This document shows positions 54,608-64,000 of a stretch of 64,000 bases of DNA, in pieces. A model generated the notes under the pieces. That model was not told the DNA's origin. It was given only the letters and a program-made list of their open reading frames with translations, and did not search any database. The stretch is from Prorocentrum cordatum (lineage: Eukaryota > Sar > Dinophyceae > Prorocentrales > Prorocentraceae), in NCBI GenBank assembly GCA_963575745.1, contig CAUYUJ010014562.1, forward strand, positions 19,842 through 83,841, given 5' to 3'. The position numbers and the translations under genes are program-made. Each line of letters opens with the position of its first letter. The stretch's first letter is position 1.

Positions 54608-54740
54608 GAAGTCGGGCCTGTTCCTCCACAGGAGGAATATTCAAACATAGTTTCAAACAACCATAGTCTGGGGAGGATGTTTTGACCGGTCTTAACTATG
54701 TTTGCATATTTTTGGGTGTACTTTTTATTTTTCATCCAGA
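54608..54740 (+). mobile_element. TIR element, family I, left part
   Basis: GTCGGGCCTGTTCCTCCACA, GGAGGAATATTCAAACATAG and ATAGTCTGGGGAGGATG match the left and central parts of the copies at 1,355 and 10,125. I do not find the right inverted end, so this copy is truncated or rearranged. Confidence 0.6.
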
Positions 54741-54939
54741 GCCCGCCCAACCCTGGGACCTGGGACCGTCTTCAGGCGCCAGGTCCATCAAGCTCGAACC
54801 TGGGACGAAACATTACCACCGGGGAGGCGGTCGGGACTGTGAGGGCCGCGGATCGAAAACATCAGGTCGGTGGACGTCAGGGATCCTGCGCGCGGTCTCA
54901 ACTCGCGTGGGTCTGAAGCTCGACCTCGTTCCCTCGACT

Positions 54940-56900
54940 CCAGGGGGCCTCTCGGGTGCCTTTGGGCCGTCGCAAGGCTTCCCTGGCCCCTCTGACGCAT
55001 CCTGGGGCCGTCCAGGGGTCTTGTTGGGGCGCTTCCTGGCCATCATCTTGGAGGCCTCTTGGGCCGTCTTGGGGGCCTCTGGAGCCGTATTGGGCTGTCG
55101 GATGCCCGACAAGGGGGGAACGCGAAGGACATTGAACAATTTCTGGGAAGTCAATGGTTTGGGCTTCTTCGGGCTTCCTGGAGGGCTTTTGAAGCCTGGG
55201 CTGTATGGGAGGCCTCTTCTGAAGTCTTAGGGCTCCCCTTGGCCCATCTGATGCCTTCGGAGACAGTCTTGGGGGCCTCTAGGGGGTTTCCTGGAGTACC
55301 TCTTTGAGGCCGTCTTTGGGCGTCTTGGAAGCCTTTAGGCCGTCTCAGGGCTCTCCTGGCCCGTCTGACGCTTTCGGAGGCCGTCTTGGGGGCCTGTCTG
55401 GGCCGTTCCCGGGTACTCTTGATGCGGTTTCGGGCCATCATTGGGGACTCTTGGGCCGTCCTGGGGCTCTCTTGGGGCAGTCTTGGGGGGCCCTTGGGCT
55501 GTCTTGGAGGCCTCCGGAGCCGTCTTGGGCTGTCGGAAATCGCATCACGCGGGGGGCCTCTTGTGCAATTCTTGGGGCTCCCCTGTCCCGCCGGACGCCT
55601 TCGGAGGCAATCTTGGGCGCTTCTTTGGGTTGCCCAGGGGTTCTTTGGGTGCGCTGTCGGGCTGGCATGGAAGTAAATTAGGACGTCTTGGAGGCCGTCC
55701 TAAGGGCCTCTTCGGTTGCCTCGGGGGTCCCTTGGGCAGTTTTGGAGGCCTCTGGAGCCTCACTGGACTGTTGGAAGCCCGAAAAAAGCGGGACGCGGAA
55801 AACATTGGAAACTAAATAGGGAGGCAATGATGTTGGTTTTCATTGGTTTGGTGGAGGGCCTCTTGAACCCCCCTGGATTGCATCGGGTCTTTGGGCTCTC
55901 TTGGTCCGTCTGACGTTTTCGAAGGCCACCTTTGAGGAATTGATGAGTTGTCCTGGGGTTACAGTGGAGACCCATGCCAAGAAACACCCTGCTTGCCTCC
56001 AGGGTGCCCTGGGTTTCTTTGGTTTCGATGGTTTTGCGATGGAAAGCGCGACGCCCCCACACCAACAATCAATGGACGTCCTGGGGTCTCAGGGTTGGGT
56101 TTCTTGTGGAAGGTTTCTTGTGGACGGGCCTCCGCTGTACGTCGAGGCGGTTTCGGGCCGTCTTCCTCTTTGGGGCCTCTTGGGCCGTCTCGGTGCTTGC
56201 TCTCGGGGGTGGACAGAACTCCTACCCTGACACGTCGGTTAGTGAATTGTCCGTTTTCGGTTCTCGAGAGGGCGCCGCGGCCGTCATTTTCCAGGCTTGC
56301 GCCCGCCAGGTTTGGGCCAGAGGGCGTTTTCACTAAACCACGTTTTGCTAAAGGGAGGTCTGTCCATCCCCGACTCTCCGCTCGCATCGAGGACCTGTGG
56401 GACCGTCTTGGGTTGTCGGAAGCTTGGAAAGGCTAGAATTTGAAACACATTGAATGACATAGTCGTCGTTCTCTTAGTCATTGTTTTGCCGATCGGCGCT
56501 GGCCCTCGCACCCCCCCCCCTCCCCCCTCCTCGTGGAGTTAGATCTTGGCTGTTTTTGGCGCCTGTTTCACGCAGGTGGAGGCTCCTCCAGAGGACGCAC
56601 TGCTGCAAACAGTCGCACTAAGCAGAGGTCCAGAGCCAGACACCCCACCCTCCCATCCTTTCCGCCCAATGTCGAAACTCCGAATCAAGAAAACGCTCTC
56701 CAGATCAATGGTTTGGGCTTCTTCGGGCTCACCTTGAGGGCCTCTTTGGAGCCCTCTGGGGTTGTATCGGAGGCCTCTCGGGCCGTCTTGGGGCAATCTG
56801 GAGCTGTCTTCGAGGCATCTTGGACCAGCTTGGATGCGTCGTGATGCCATCTTGGATCTTCTTAGTTGTCTTGGCGCCGCCTGGCGGCCAAACAGAGCGC
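54940..56900. repeat. GGGCCGTCTTGG minisatellite in a 640-690 bp higher-order repeat
   Basis: Degenerate GGGCCGTCTTGGGGGCCTCT units are punctuated by a non-minisatellite insert (CTGTCGGAAGCCCG..., GGACATTGAACAATTT, AATGGTTTGGGCTTCTT) at about 55,090, 55,775, 56,415 and 56,700. Glycine/tryptophan-rich frames here are repeat translations. Confidence 0.75.
56478..56695. repeat. Dispersed repeat, copy 2
   Basis: Same order of blocks as 35,930-36,165: CCGATCGGCGCTGGCCCTCG, TTGGCGCCTGTTTCACGCAG, CTGCAAACAGTCGCACTAAG and TTTCCGCCCAATGTCGAAAC. Confidence 0.75.
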
Positions 56901-57152
56901 CGAAAAACAACTCGCGCGCAGGGAGGCGATGGGATCGGCCCTAGAACACACTACAGTCGGCCTTGATTAGTAGGTCCACCTTGCCAGATCAAGGGTACCC
57001 GTGTGTCCCGTGCCTCGCGACGCATGCCTTTTCGCATCCTTGTGGCAATGTGGCCCTCGGAAGGGTCTTGTGTCCTCTCGCGTGTCTTCTCCAATCAAGT
57101 CCGAAAAACAACTCGCGCGCGGGGAGGCGATGGGATCGGCCCTAGAACACAC
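56891..57152. repeat. 55-bp direct repeat pair around a 150-bp insert
   Basis: CCGAAAAACAACTCGCGCGC, then GGGAGGCGATGGGATCGGCC and CTAGAACACACTA occur at 56,891-56,947 and 57,099-57,154 with one base difference. The second copy ends about 20 bp before the next coding exon. Confidence 0.85.
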
Positions 57153-57174
57153 TAGAGAGACCCAACGTGCCGAG

Positions 57175-57311
57175 GGCACGGTGGCGGATCGACTACATGA
57201 GCTTGCCCCAGCACGACAAGCAGAACCCGGAGCTGCAGCGGCTGGAGCGGGAGCAACGGATGCCAGAGCCCGGCCGGCACCCGGCAGTCCGTACGGTGGC
57301 AGAGGAGTCGA
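57175..57311 (+). CDS. TIR-like domain exon with IDYMSLPQ motif
   Basis: The frame reads ARWRIDYMSLPQHDKQNPEL, QRLEREQRMPEPGRHPAVRT and VAEES. A hydrophobic strand ending D-Y-x-S-L-P-Q is the second signature of the TIR-like family whose first signature (SHPWLS..HPDP) is in the 37.9 kb exon. The charged QRLEREQR stretch is a surface helix. The acceptor is not certain; the exon is followed by a family III TIR element. Coding quality is high and no stop is present. Confidence 0.65.
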
Positions 57312-57485
57312 CCACACGTAAGAGTGACCTTTCGCCGGAGTGACTTTTGGTGCGGGCTCATCGGGCTCCCCCCGACCGCCGAGCGCGATGCGATATAGGC
57401 GGCCCGCGCCCTTGGTTTTGGCTCCCTCGCGCCCCCACAAGCTGCGCACCAAAGGTCTCTCTTACCCAGGGTCACTCTTACGCCT
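57312..57485 (+). mobile_element. Introner-like TIR element, family III, copy 2; putative intron
   Basis: The ends GTAAGAGTGACC and GGTCACTCTTAC are perfect 12-bp inverted repeats, just inside the 6-bp duplication AGTCGA at 57,306-57,311 and 57,486-57,491. Deleting element plus one duplication restores a continuous frame (VAEES then KEAQFKEALSS). Read through, it hits a TGA within twelve codons. It is homologous to 19,449-19,620. This is the structure expected of a recently inserted introner. Confidence 0.75.
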
Positions 57486-57841
57486 AGTCGAAGGAGGCCC
57501 AGTTCAAGGAGGCGCTCTCGTCCATGGAGGAGATATACAGCGTTGGCAGGACACCGGTCATTGTGCTGCCGATGGAGGACCTCGTCGAGACTGGCAGGGA
57601 GTACATCTCCAGGGGCTGGTGCTTTCTTGAGTTCTGCCTGGCCATGAGTTTCGACAACATCGCGAATGCCGAGGTCCACGAGCCTGTAAGGCGCTTGATC
57701 GGTGATGTCAAGAATATGAAGGGCGACACAGTTCATGGCTTCCGGGAGGCATTCAAGACTACACATTTCACCAGCAAAGGCGATGCCGATGTCGTCCTCC
57801 GGTTGTTCGAGAATACGCTGAGCTTAGGGTCTACCCGATAA
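57486..57841 (+). CDS. Last exon of the TIR-like gene
   Basis: The frame reads SKEAQFKEALSSMEEIYSVG, RTPVIVLPMEDLVETGREYI and SRGWCFLEFCLAMSFDNIAN, then about 50 residues to TAA at 57,839-57,841. F..AL..M..IY followed by a strand and Y-x-SRGWCFLE is the third signature of the family (conserved Trp-Cys and a Glu in the place of a catalytic or structural acid). The C-terminus ends ADVVLRLFENTLSLGSTR. Together with the 37.9 and 57.2 kb exons it completes a domain of roughly 200 residues, similar in length to TIR domains. The assignment to the TIR superfamily is by motif layout only. Confidence 0.75.
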
Positions 57842-59320
57842 AGTCCCGCGTTCGGTTGCCACTGCATTTTTGATTGCGAGCCCATCGGTCGCCTTAGCCG
57901 GAACAGTGCAGAAAAAAACGTAACGGAGACGCAGCAATGTTTGGGCGTAGTGTAGCCCGCTCGACCGCTGTGTGGCTGCCGTCGGACCGGCGAGGCTTGA
58001 GCCTTGGCAAGCAGCTGGCACAGCTTTAGCTCGACGCGCGGCGTTTGGGTTCCGATTGGACGGCGCAGGCCAGGAAGGCGGCTAAGGCGATGGGCAGATT
58101 GAACTACGTCATCATTCATCACGCGGCTTGTCTCGATGAGTGCATTGTGTGTTTTGCCATGCTCTGCGAGCAGCGCGTGTGAGAAGCGGGCAGTGTGCTG
58201 GCATCCCTACAGGGACGGAGACTTCCCGCATGCCACTCGCCTCGCCGCGCCTCCCTCTTCGACATGGATAAGGGCAAACGCAGGAAAAGGCAGGAGAAAT
58301 TCCCGCTGCAGGGCTTTCAGATACGATGGCTCAGGATGGACAACGAGATACGACCCGAATGGTAAGAGAGACTGGGAGACCATACGACAGCTGGCACAAA
58401 ACGTTATGAAGGAGATTGGGATCAACATTAGTACATCAAGGACTCCGTAAACAAGCGCTGACAGAGAGGGACAGTCAGGCAGCTAACCTGGCTCCTATGG
58501 CGCGTCATCATTATCGGCATCATCAATATCATCATCACCATCCGAATAGTCATCTTCTTCATCACCATCATCATCAACATTAGCATCGTCCCAGCCGTTA
58601 AAGATCAGGCATTTGCTGGGCCAAGGGCCATCGCGGCGCACTTGCGCCGCTCGCGCTGCTTAGTGTGGCCGCTCCGGTGGTTACCCATTGGCCGCTCCGC
58701 TCCCCTTCTGCTCGCGAGGGTCTGTGCTGCCAGATTGACCCAGATTACTGGTCAACTCGTTCACGGTCGACGGTGCAGATTGCTCATCAAGTCTTATTGG
58801 GATGGGGTCCTGGTTCATTGCGTGCTCCCAGCGTTTGATGGCGATGTGGGTGTGATCCTTGAATGCCGATGTTTTTTGCGCAAGTGAGGTTGCACTCCCT
58901 CGAGGACGTATGCGTGGTCGATCATGGTGATCGGTCCTCCGACGGCGTCGTGAACATCACGCTCAGCATGAGGAGTTTTCCGAGAGGTGGCATTCCTGAT
59001 GATATACTTCTTGAAGATGGTGTGAGCGATCTTCATGCTGGTGATACTCGTTCGTTCCACTGCTGGTGGGCTTCCTCCTGGTCGCCAGCCTGGTGCTGCA
59101 GTGGACGTACCCGCACTAGCTCATACTTTTCGGGAGAGTCTTGCTGCCCCTGGTCCTCCTGGTGGTGCTGATGCTCATGATGTTCCTGGTTCGCTCGATC
59201 GTGGGCCAACCGATTGCGGTCTTGGCCTGGCTCATGGTGTTCTTGGCGATGGGGATGCTCAGAGTCTTCCTGGTGCTCCTGGTCGACGGCCTGCCGATGG
59301 CGTGCCTGGTGATTCACCAG
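57842..59320. other. Interval after the TIR-like gene
   Basis: No further gene is supported. A (CATCAT)n-like tract lies at 58,500-58,590. From 59,090 to 59,300 there are degenerate GGTGCTCCTGGT/GATGTTCCTGGT words, also seen at 59,930-60,160. Confidence 0.4.
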
Positions 59321-59324
59321 AACA

Positions 59325-59480
59325 AATTGAGCACCCAGAAAGCACCGAAGCTTGAGGGTTTCCACGTGTCGGGCTCTGGGACACACTCGTTCGACACTGT
59401 CTCGACGCTGTTTGGACACCGTTTCGACACTTTTCCAGGTGCTCGAAATTATTTCTAGCATATGGTCTTTAAGTACGATG
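59325..59480. mobile_element. Repeat element with GAGCACC inverted ends, copy 2
   Basis: GAGCACCCAGAAAGCACCGA, GGGTTTCCACGTGTCGGGCT, CTCGACGC and GGTGCTCGAAATTATTTC match 34,245-34,395 in order and orientation. The tail ATGGTCTTTAAGTACGATGG is also shared and partly repeated at 59,680-59,703. Confidence 0.7.
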
Positions 59481-60299
59481 GGAGAGGAACAAAAAGGCAC
59501 AAGCCTAACTTGTTCGCATCGCGCCAGAATCACGTTGTCAGTGTGCGTGTGAAGTTCCGTGCCAACATGCATCACTTGTTGCGTGCTGCGTATCGGGGCA
59601 GCCAAGTCGTCATGGCATCTCGCGTAAGGCCCCTTCCTTTCCTCGAAGGAGAGAAAGCGCCACAAGTATTCACTTCTGGGATGTGGCCCGTAAGTGCGAT
59701 GGGAGCTACATAAGCGCGGAGTTGCTGATGCGCTCGACCTTCGACCTGCCGAGAGGGCGTCCACGACCGCGCTCCTTCCTGGTGCTCCACGGTGGTGTGG
59801 CTTCTCCTGCCTTATCCCTGGCGCTCTCGACATAGATCCTCTTGGCCCCCCGAGGCTGCGCACGGGGAGACATGCTCGCGTCTCTGTCTCCTGGCGGTGG
59901 CGGGTGCTCGTGGAGATGTGCAGGGTGCTCTCGGCCGTCGGCCTGCCGGTGGCGCTCACGTGGTGACGCTCGTGGCGCGCAGGGCCGTGCGGCCGCTCGT
60001 GGAGGTGACGGGGTGCTTTCGATCGTCGGCCTGGCGACGGCGTTCACGGTGACTCCAGTGGTCTCCATGCTGGTCCGGGTGCTCACCGAGTTCCTGGTGC
60101 CCCTGATCGTCGGCCCGCCGGTGGAGCTCGTGCGCGTGCTCCTGGTGCACCTGCAGCGTCTCCGCCGCTCGGGAGAGCTCGCGGTGACGAGCGCGGTGAT
60201 CGTGTGAACGCCGGCGATGGCTCGGAGCACCCGTCGGAGGCCCCTGCTCTTCCCTTGGCTTGCTGTGGCCAGCGCTTCCGCCGCTTCTCCCCATGCTGC

Positions 60300-60665
60300 T
60301 GCCGCTCCCGCCCCACCCGGTGTTGGACCTTCTTGTAGACCTGAGTAAAGAGGACCAGCGAATCTACATGATGCTGCACAGACCCTGCACGGCCTCCAAT
60401 GTGTGATGGCGGCCTTCGATGCCCTCGCTCAGCTGTGCTGCCGGGCGGGATCGCGTCCTGCGCAGTTGTCTTGGCAAGGCTTCCCGCCTGCCTCAGCTCT
60501 CGTGGAAGTCTCTTCACCAGAACGCCGCGTATTCAGCCGCCTGCCTGCGCCCAGTCGGCCCTACAGATGCATACGAACTGCTCCAGACGCTCCAGCAGTT
60601 CTTGCAGCCGGCCAGCAACGCGACAGCTACAGCGGAAGGCGCTGAAGTTGTGTTCGTCGTTGCGT
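60300..60665 (+). CDS. Weak coding region, unidentified
   Basis: One frame reads MLLPLPPHPVLDLLVDLSKE, then DQRIYMMLHRPCTASNV, a TGA at 60,405-60,407, and on the far side LRSCLGKASRLPQLSWKSLH, QNAAYSAACLRPVGPTDAYE and LLQTLQQFLQPASNATATAE. Both parts look like helical protein with normal codon use. The TGA between them means an intron, a nonsense change or two unrelated pieces; GTGTGATGG at the junction could be a donor. No family is recognised. Confidence 0.35.
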
Positions 60666-61004
60666 TTCCCGCCGTGTTGCCTCCTCTCGTCTTGCCTCGT
60701 CGTTCCGTCGCCTCCCCTCCCTCTTCTTTCCCGTCCCCTTGCGCTGTCGTTTCTGCGCTTTGGGGCTTTCGTTGATTCGCCCCTCGGCCCCGCCCTTCCT
60801 CTCCTCCTCTCCCCTCTGTCCACCTCCGTCGGCCGTCCCGGCGGAGGTGGGGCGTGTGCTCTCCGAGACCTTCTCTTGGGTCTCGGAGGGCGCCTGCTGC
60901 TGCCGGTGCCTGGTACGACGTAATGCGTTGCTGCAGTGCGGAAGTGGCGGAAGCGGACGTGGAGCAGGTGGGGGAAGCTGGACTTGTCTCCCCAAAAAGT
61001 CATC

Positions 61005-61051
61005 ATTAGCACAATCATCATCATCACCATCACCATCACCATCACCATCAC

Positions 61052-61086
<35 letters not shown>

Positions 61087-61200
61087 ACATCATCATCAAC
61101 ATCATCCTCATCCTTACCCTTGTCATCATCATCATTCTCGTCATCACCATCATCATAAGTAGAATCATCATCCTCATCCTGATCATCATCATCGTCCACC
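61005..61200. repeat. (CAT)n microsatellite
   Basis: CATCAT/CACCAT array with occasional CTC. It gives poly-Met, poly-Ser and poly-Ile frames. From 61,200 to 62,450 no gene is supported. Confidence 0.9.
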
Positions 61201-62454
61201 TCCTGCGGGAGCGTACGCAGACCGTGGTGGGGGGTCCGACCGCAGTGGTCGCGGCCAAGAGCACGGTGTTCCAGTCACCCGGCTGCCCCCGGCGAGCCCC
61301 GCGGCAGTAGTGCATGCAGGATCGCTCTACAGAAGGCACCTCAAACAAGAAACCGGCTTGCCAGCCGACTGGCAGGTGCCCCACGGAAGGCTCTTATCCC
61401 ACTGATGGCCTTGAGGGCCCATGCAATGTTTTGGGACACTTCGGGAGGCCCAGGGTTCGACGCCGAACACTACCCTAGAGCTTCTTGCAGAAGGAAGTGC
61501 AGGATCGCTTTGCCGCTTCCTCGTGGCAGGTTCGGTACGGCGGTCTCGCGCCGCTTCGACTCGGCGGCGACCCCGTGTTCCACCGTTCAAGGTTGAACGC
61601 CGACAGTGCATTGGAACCGGTACGGGCTATCAGAGAGCAGTGATTTTTCAAGGCTGAACGATCCACGCGGTGCCACAAACCAAAACGAAAGTCGTCGCAA
61701 GCCGGCCGCAGAACCATCCTGGGGCAGTTTCGGGAGCATCGCTACGATGTTTCAGAGTGGCGCGGCCGTAACGTGGCATGCGTTCTGGGGACTTTTTTGG
61801 AAGCTTCTTCGTGACCTCTCTTTGGGTGTCCTCTTGCGTCTTTCTGGGAGGGGCCTTCCGGGATCTTCTCGAGCGCTTGTTGGGGGCCGTCCTGAGTACA
61901 ACTGTTTGACCGACATCTCCCGAAGCTCTCTTGGAGCTCTCTTTTGCCGCTTTGTGGCAGTTTGGGGGACCTCGTTTGGAGCCCACTTCAGGTCATCTTG
62001 GGATCATCTTTAGGCCCCAGGGACCCATCGTAAGCGAGAATACGAGAAAGCAAAACAAGCACACGGCACATTCTTTCATGATGTTGCCCAATCGCGGACG
62101 CCTTTGGTGGGGGGTCCGCGGCTACCTCGAACCGTCTCGGGTTGTCTTCGTGAAGGCATGCTGGAGACTGCACTGGACACACCTGGGCCGCATTGCGCCT
62201 CGGGCTATTTGGGGCCATCTGAAAGCATCCTAGGCCAAAACGGGTCCCCAATATAGGATGGTATCGGCTGACAGCGATGCCAAGAGTCGCCCAGACAGCG
62301 GGCGTTGCGTCGACGTTAACGGCGATTCGGACAAGTGGGAGAGGAGCAGTGTTCGGACGGCGCATGCAATCAACATATCGCCCAGCGACATCCGCTGATT
62401 GTTCCGAATAGAACGCTGCCCTGGTGGCTTGATGTGATTTCTATTTCTGGTTGA

Positions 62455-63762
62455 ATGTCTGGCGATAAGTACAACAATGATACATGCGAGAGGCCAGAAG
62501 TTATCAACGTTGCAACGCAATTTGTTCTTGAATGTATATCGACCGTTCCAAATACGAGCCCGTTGGACAAAGACATCATTCATGAAGTACCGCCGGGATT
62601 ATCCGAGCTTGTGGATAGAATTTGGAACCAACCATTTGATCGAATCCCCACTCATGGAAGATGGGGGCGACTTCTATTGGCTGCACGCGAAGTCATATTA
62701 TTGTTCATGTCCGCGGGAATCAATGTTGCGTTTCTGGGGTATGACGTACAGCGAAATCCGCAATCCAGCCAAATCAGGCAATATGCTTATGCTTTGGATT
62801 GTCGGATCCGATCTGCAGTCGAGATATTTGACTCACTTCATAATTGGACCAACGGATTGGGATATGAAGTATCGGAGACCGCGCGACGGAATTGCTCAGG
62901 TATCTAAGAGGGTGCGGTTTTCATGCATACGGAATGTCAATCCAGCGTCAAGGTTTGTCTTGCCAACAGCCTCTTTGGAGTCGTCAGCGCTGGCAATGCC
63001 GTTGGGATTGCCAATTGCCTCTAGAAGAAAACGGAGGAGAGCGGCCCGGCCAACTCTCCGACCGAGACAATCCCAGCCGAGTCGCCAGCAGATGCCGCAA
63101 CCCCAGTTGTCGAAGGCAATTGCCCGAGCGGCGCCGCCGCCCCGGGACAGCGAACTTCGCCAAGTATCGCGACCGAGGTACCGGGATGGAAGGCAGTCTT
63201 ATCGGGCCGCCCCTTTTGCACCTGCGCCTGCCGGCCCAGCCGCGTCGGGCACGAATGCTGGCTGGATTGATTTTGACAGAATCCAGTCGTGGGCGGATGA
63301 ATCCTGGACTGATGAGCCTATCCCTGAAAGACTGGCTGTAGAGCCGGTCGGCGGCCGCGCGAGCGATGGCGGCGGCCCCGGGCCGGCCATGGACGGCGTC
63401 TATGACGCGACCATCGACAATGATGACAACAATGAGAATGGAGAAATTCAAGGATACTATGTACATGTTTCCCGGCATCAGCGAGTCACCGGCCTTGGCG
63501 CAACGCGGCAGTGGTTTAGTTTGAACGAGTACAACGACAAGTTCCAGCGTGATTCTGGGACGCCAAGTACCTTGCCAAAGCCTCCACCGCCCCCACGCCG
63601 AAGGCGAGACCGCAGGAGAAGGGCCACGGCAAGAGTAAGCCAAGTGGCTGGAGTTCAAGCAGAAGGGAAGACATCTCCTCCAGGAATCAGAACCAGTGGC
63701 GCTGGAGTAACAGTGATCCCTGGGACGACTCTCGTAAATGGAGCGGTCGCTGGAGAAGGTGA
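62455..63762 (+). pseudogene. Unidentified protein-coding region, apparently degenerate
   Basis: Frame 1 opens at ATG 62,455 (MSGDKYNNDTCERPEVINVA...LVDRIWNQPFDRIPTHGR...REVILLFMSAGINVAFLGYD). It is interrupted by TAA 62,905 and TAG 63,022, and resumes TEESGPANSPTETIPAESPA to a Cys cluster CTCACRPSRVGHEC near 63,240. From about 63,250 to 63,552 the sensible frame is +1 shifted (GWIDFDRIQSWADESW, GEIQGYYVHVSRHQRVTGLG). It then returns to frame 1 as WDAKYLAKASTAPTPKARPQ and a Trp/Arg/Ser-rich tail to TGA 63,760-63,762. Two stops plus two compensating shifts suggest a decaying gene or mobile-element protein. A competing frame through 62,477-62,900 is also open, so the N-terminal frame choice is not certain. 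GC is lower than in the surrounding DNA. Confidence 0.5.
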
Positions 63763-64000
63763 TGCAGCGCAATGCTGGCCCAGATTGCTTCGGGGAGCGG
63801 GTGCACCAGGTGTGCACGGGCATTGTGGCCTGAGCTGGAAATATTAGCTCAGGCGGGGAACGTCGGGTTTCTTCGGCCTTCCGCCCCCTGGCAACCAGCG
63901 CTGAGCGGTAAAATGCTTTTGGGGTTCGCTCTGGTGGCTGTGCATATGTACAGGCCCGGTGGGTCGGGGGGTCGGGGCGGCTCTACGGACCCCGCCGCGC

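Noticed and set aside
59033-59959. 308-codon minus-strand frame rich in Gln and His
   Set aside because: It reads the complement of degenerate GGTGCTCCTGGT-type repeats and crosses a TIR-like element, with no conserved motif.
63860-64000. A telomere or array end at the right edge
   Set aside because: The terminal GGTCGGGG words are ordinary GC-rich sequence; no TTTAGGG-type repeats occur.

Overview
The window is nuclear DNA of a dinoflagellate. The most direct evidence is a perfect copy of the 22-nt dinoflagellate spliced-leader sequence, on the minus strand at 28,478-28,499. High GC, sparse short exons, very long introns, abundant trinucleotide and higher-order satellites, and decayed non-LTR retrotransposons agree with this. 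A genus cannot be fixed from the sequence; a Prorocentrum- or Symbiodiniaceae-like genome would fit. There is no bacterial gene organisation, rRNA, tRNA or CRISPR array.

Layout. 1-14 kb: minisatellites, (GAC)n, (CCA)n and (GGA/TCC)n arrays, short terminal-inverted-repeat (TIR) elements and a few probable exons, the best being plus-strand exons around 9.8-10.4 kb and a minus-strand terminal exon at 13.55-13.76 kb. 14.9-18.5 kb: a decayed minus-strand LINE with endonuclease and reverse transcriptase (RT). 19.8-29.7 kb: a (GGA)n satellite with AT-rich islands, split by a nearly complete minus-strand LINE (21.7-28.5 kb). That LINE has a zinc-ribbon ORF1, an AP-like endonuclease, RT and RNase H, and it begins with the spliced leader.

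29.6-57.84 kb: scattered plus-strand exons that I read as one large gene, or as two adjacent genes. The first exons encode a multipass membrane region. Later exons encode a linker and then a cytosolic domain carrying SHPWLS-HPDPTGAKL, IDYMSLPQ and RGWCFLEF motifs, resembling TIR-like (Toll/interleukin-1 receptor-like) signalling proteins of protists. If it is one gene, a roughly 19 kb intron (38.0-57.2 kb) holds several satellite families, a 5'-truncated LINE end (44.7-46.2 kb) and an RT fragment (52.9-54.2 kb). A 100-base assembly gap lies at 36,401-36,500 beside a 367-bp tandem duplication that doubles a putative exon.

57.9-64 kb: dispersed repeats, a weak coding region near 60.3-60.7 kb, and an unidentified coding region at 62.46-63.76 kb with two in-frame stops and two compensating frame changes.

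The most interesting theme is that several families of roughly 110-215 bp TIR elements sit at or beside predicted introns. Some begin with GTAAG or GT exactly at the donor site, as expected of introner-like (intron-generating) transposons. Two other points stand out: a full-length LINE copied from a trans-spliced mRNA, and the candidate membrane/TIR-like gene.
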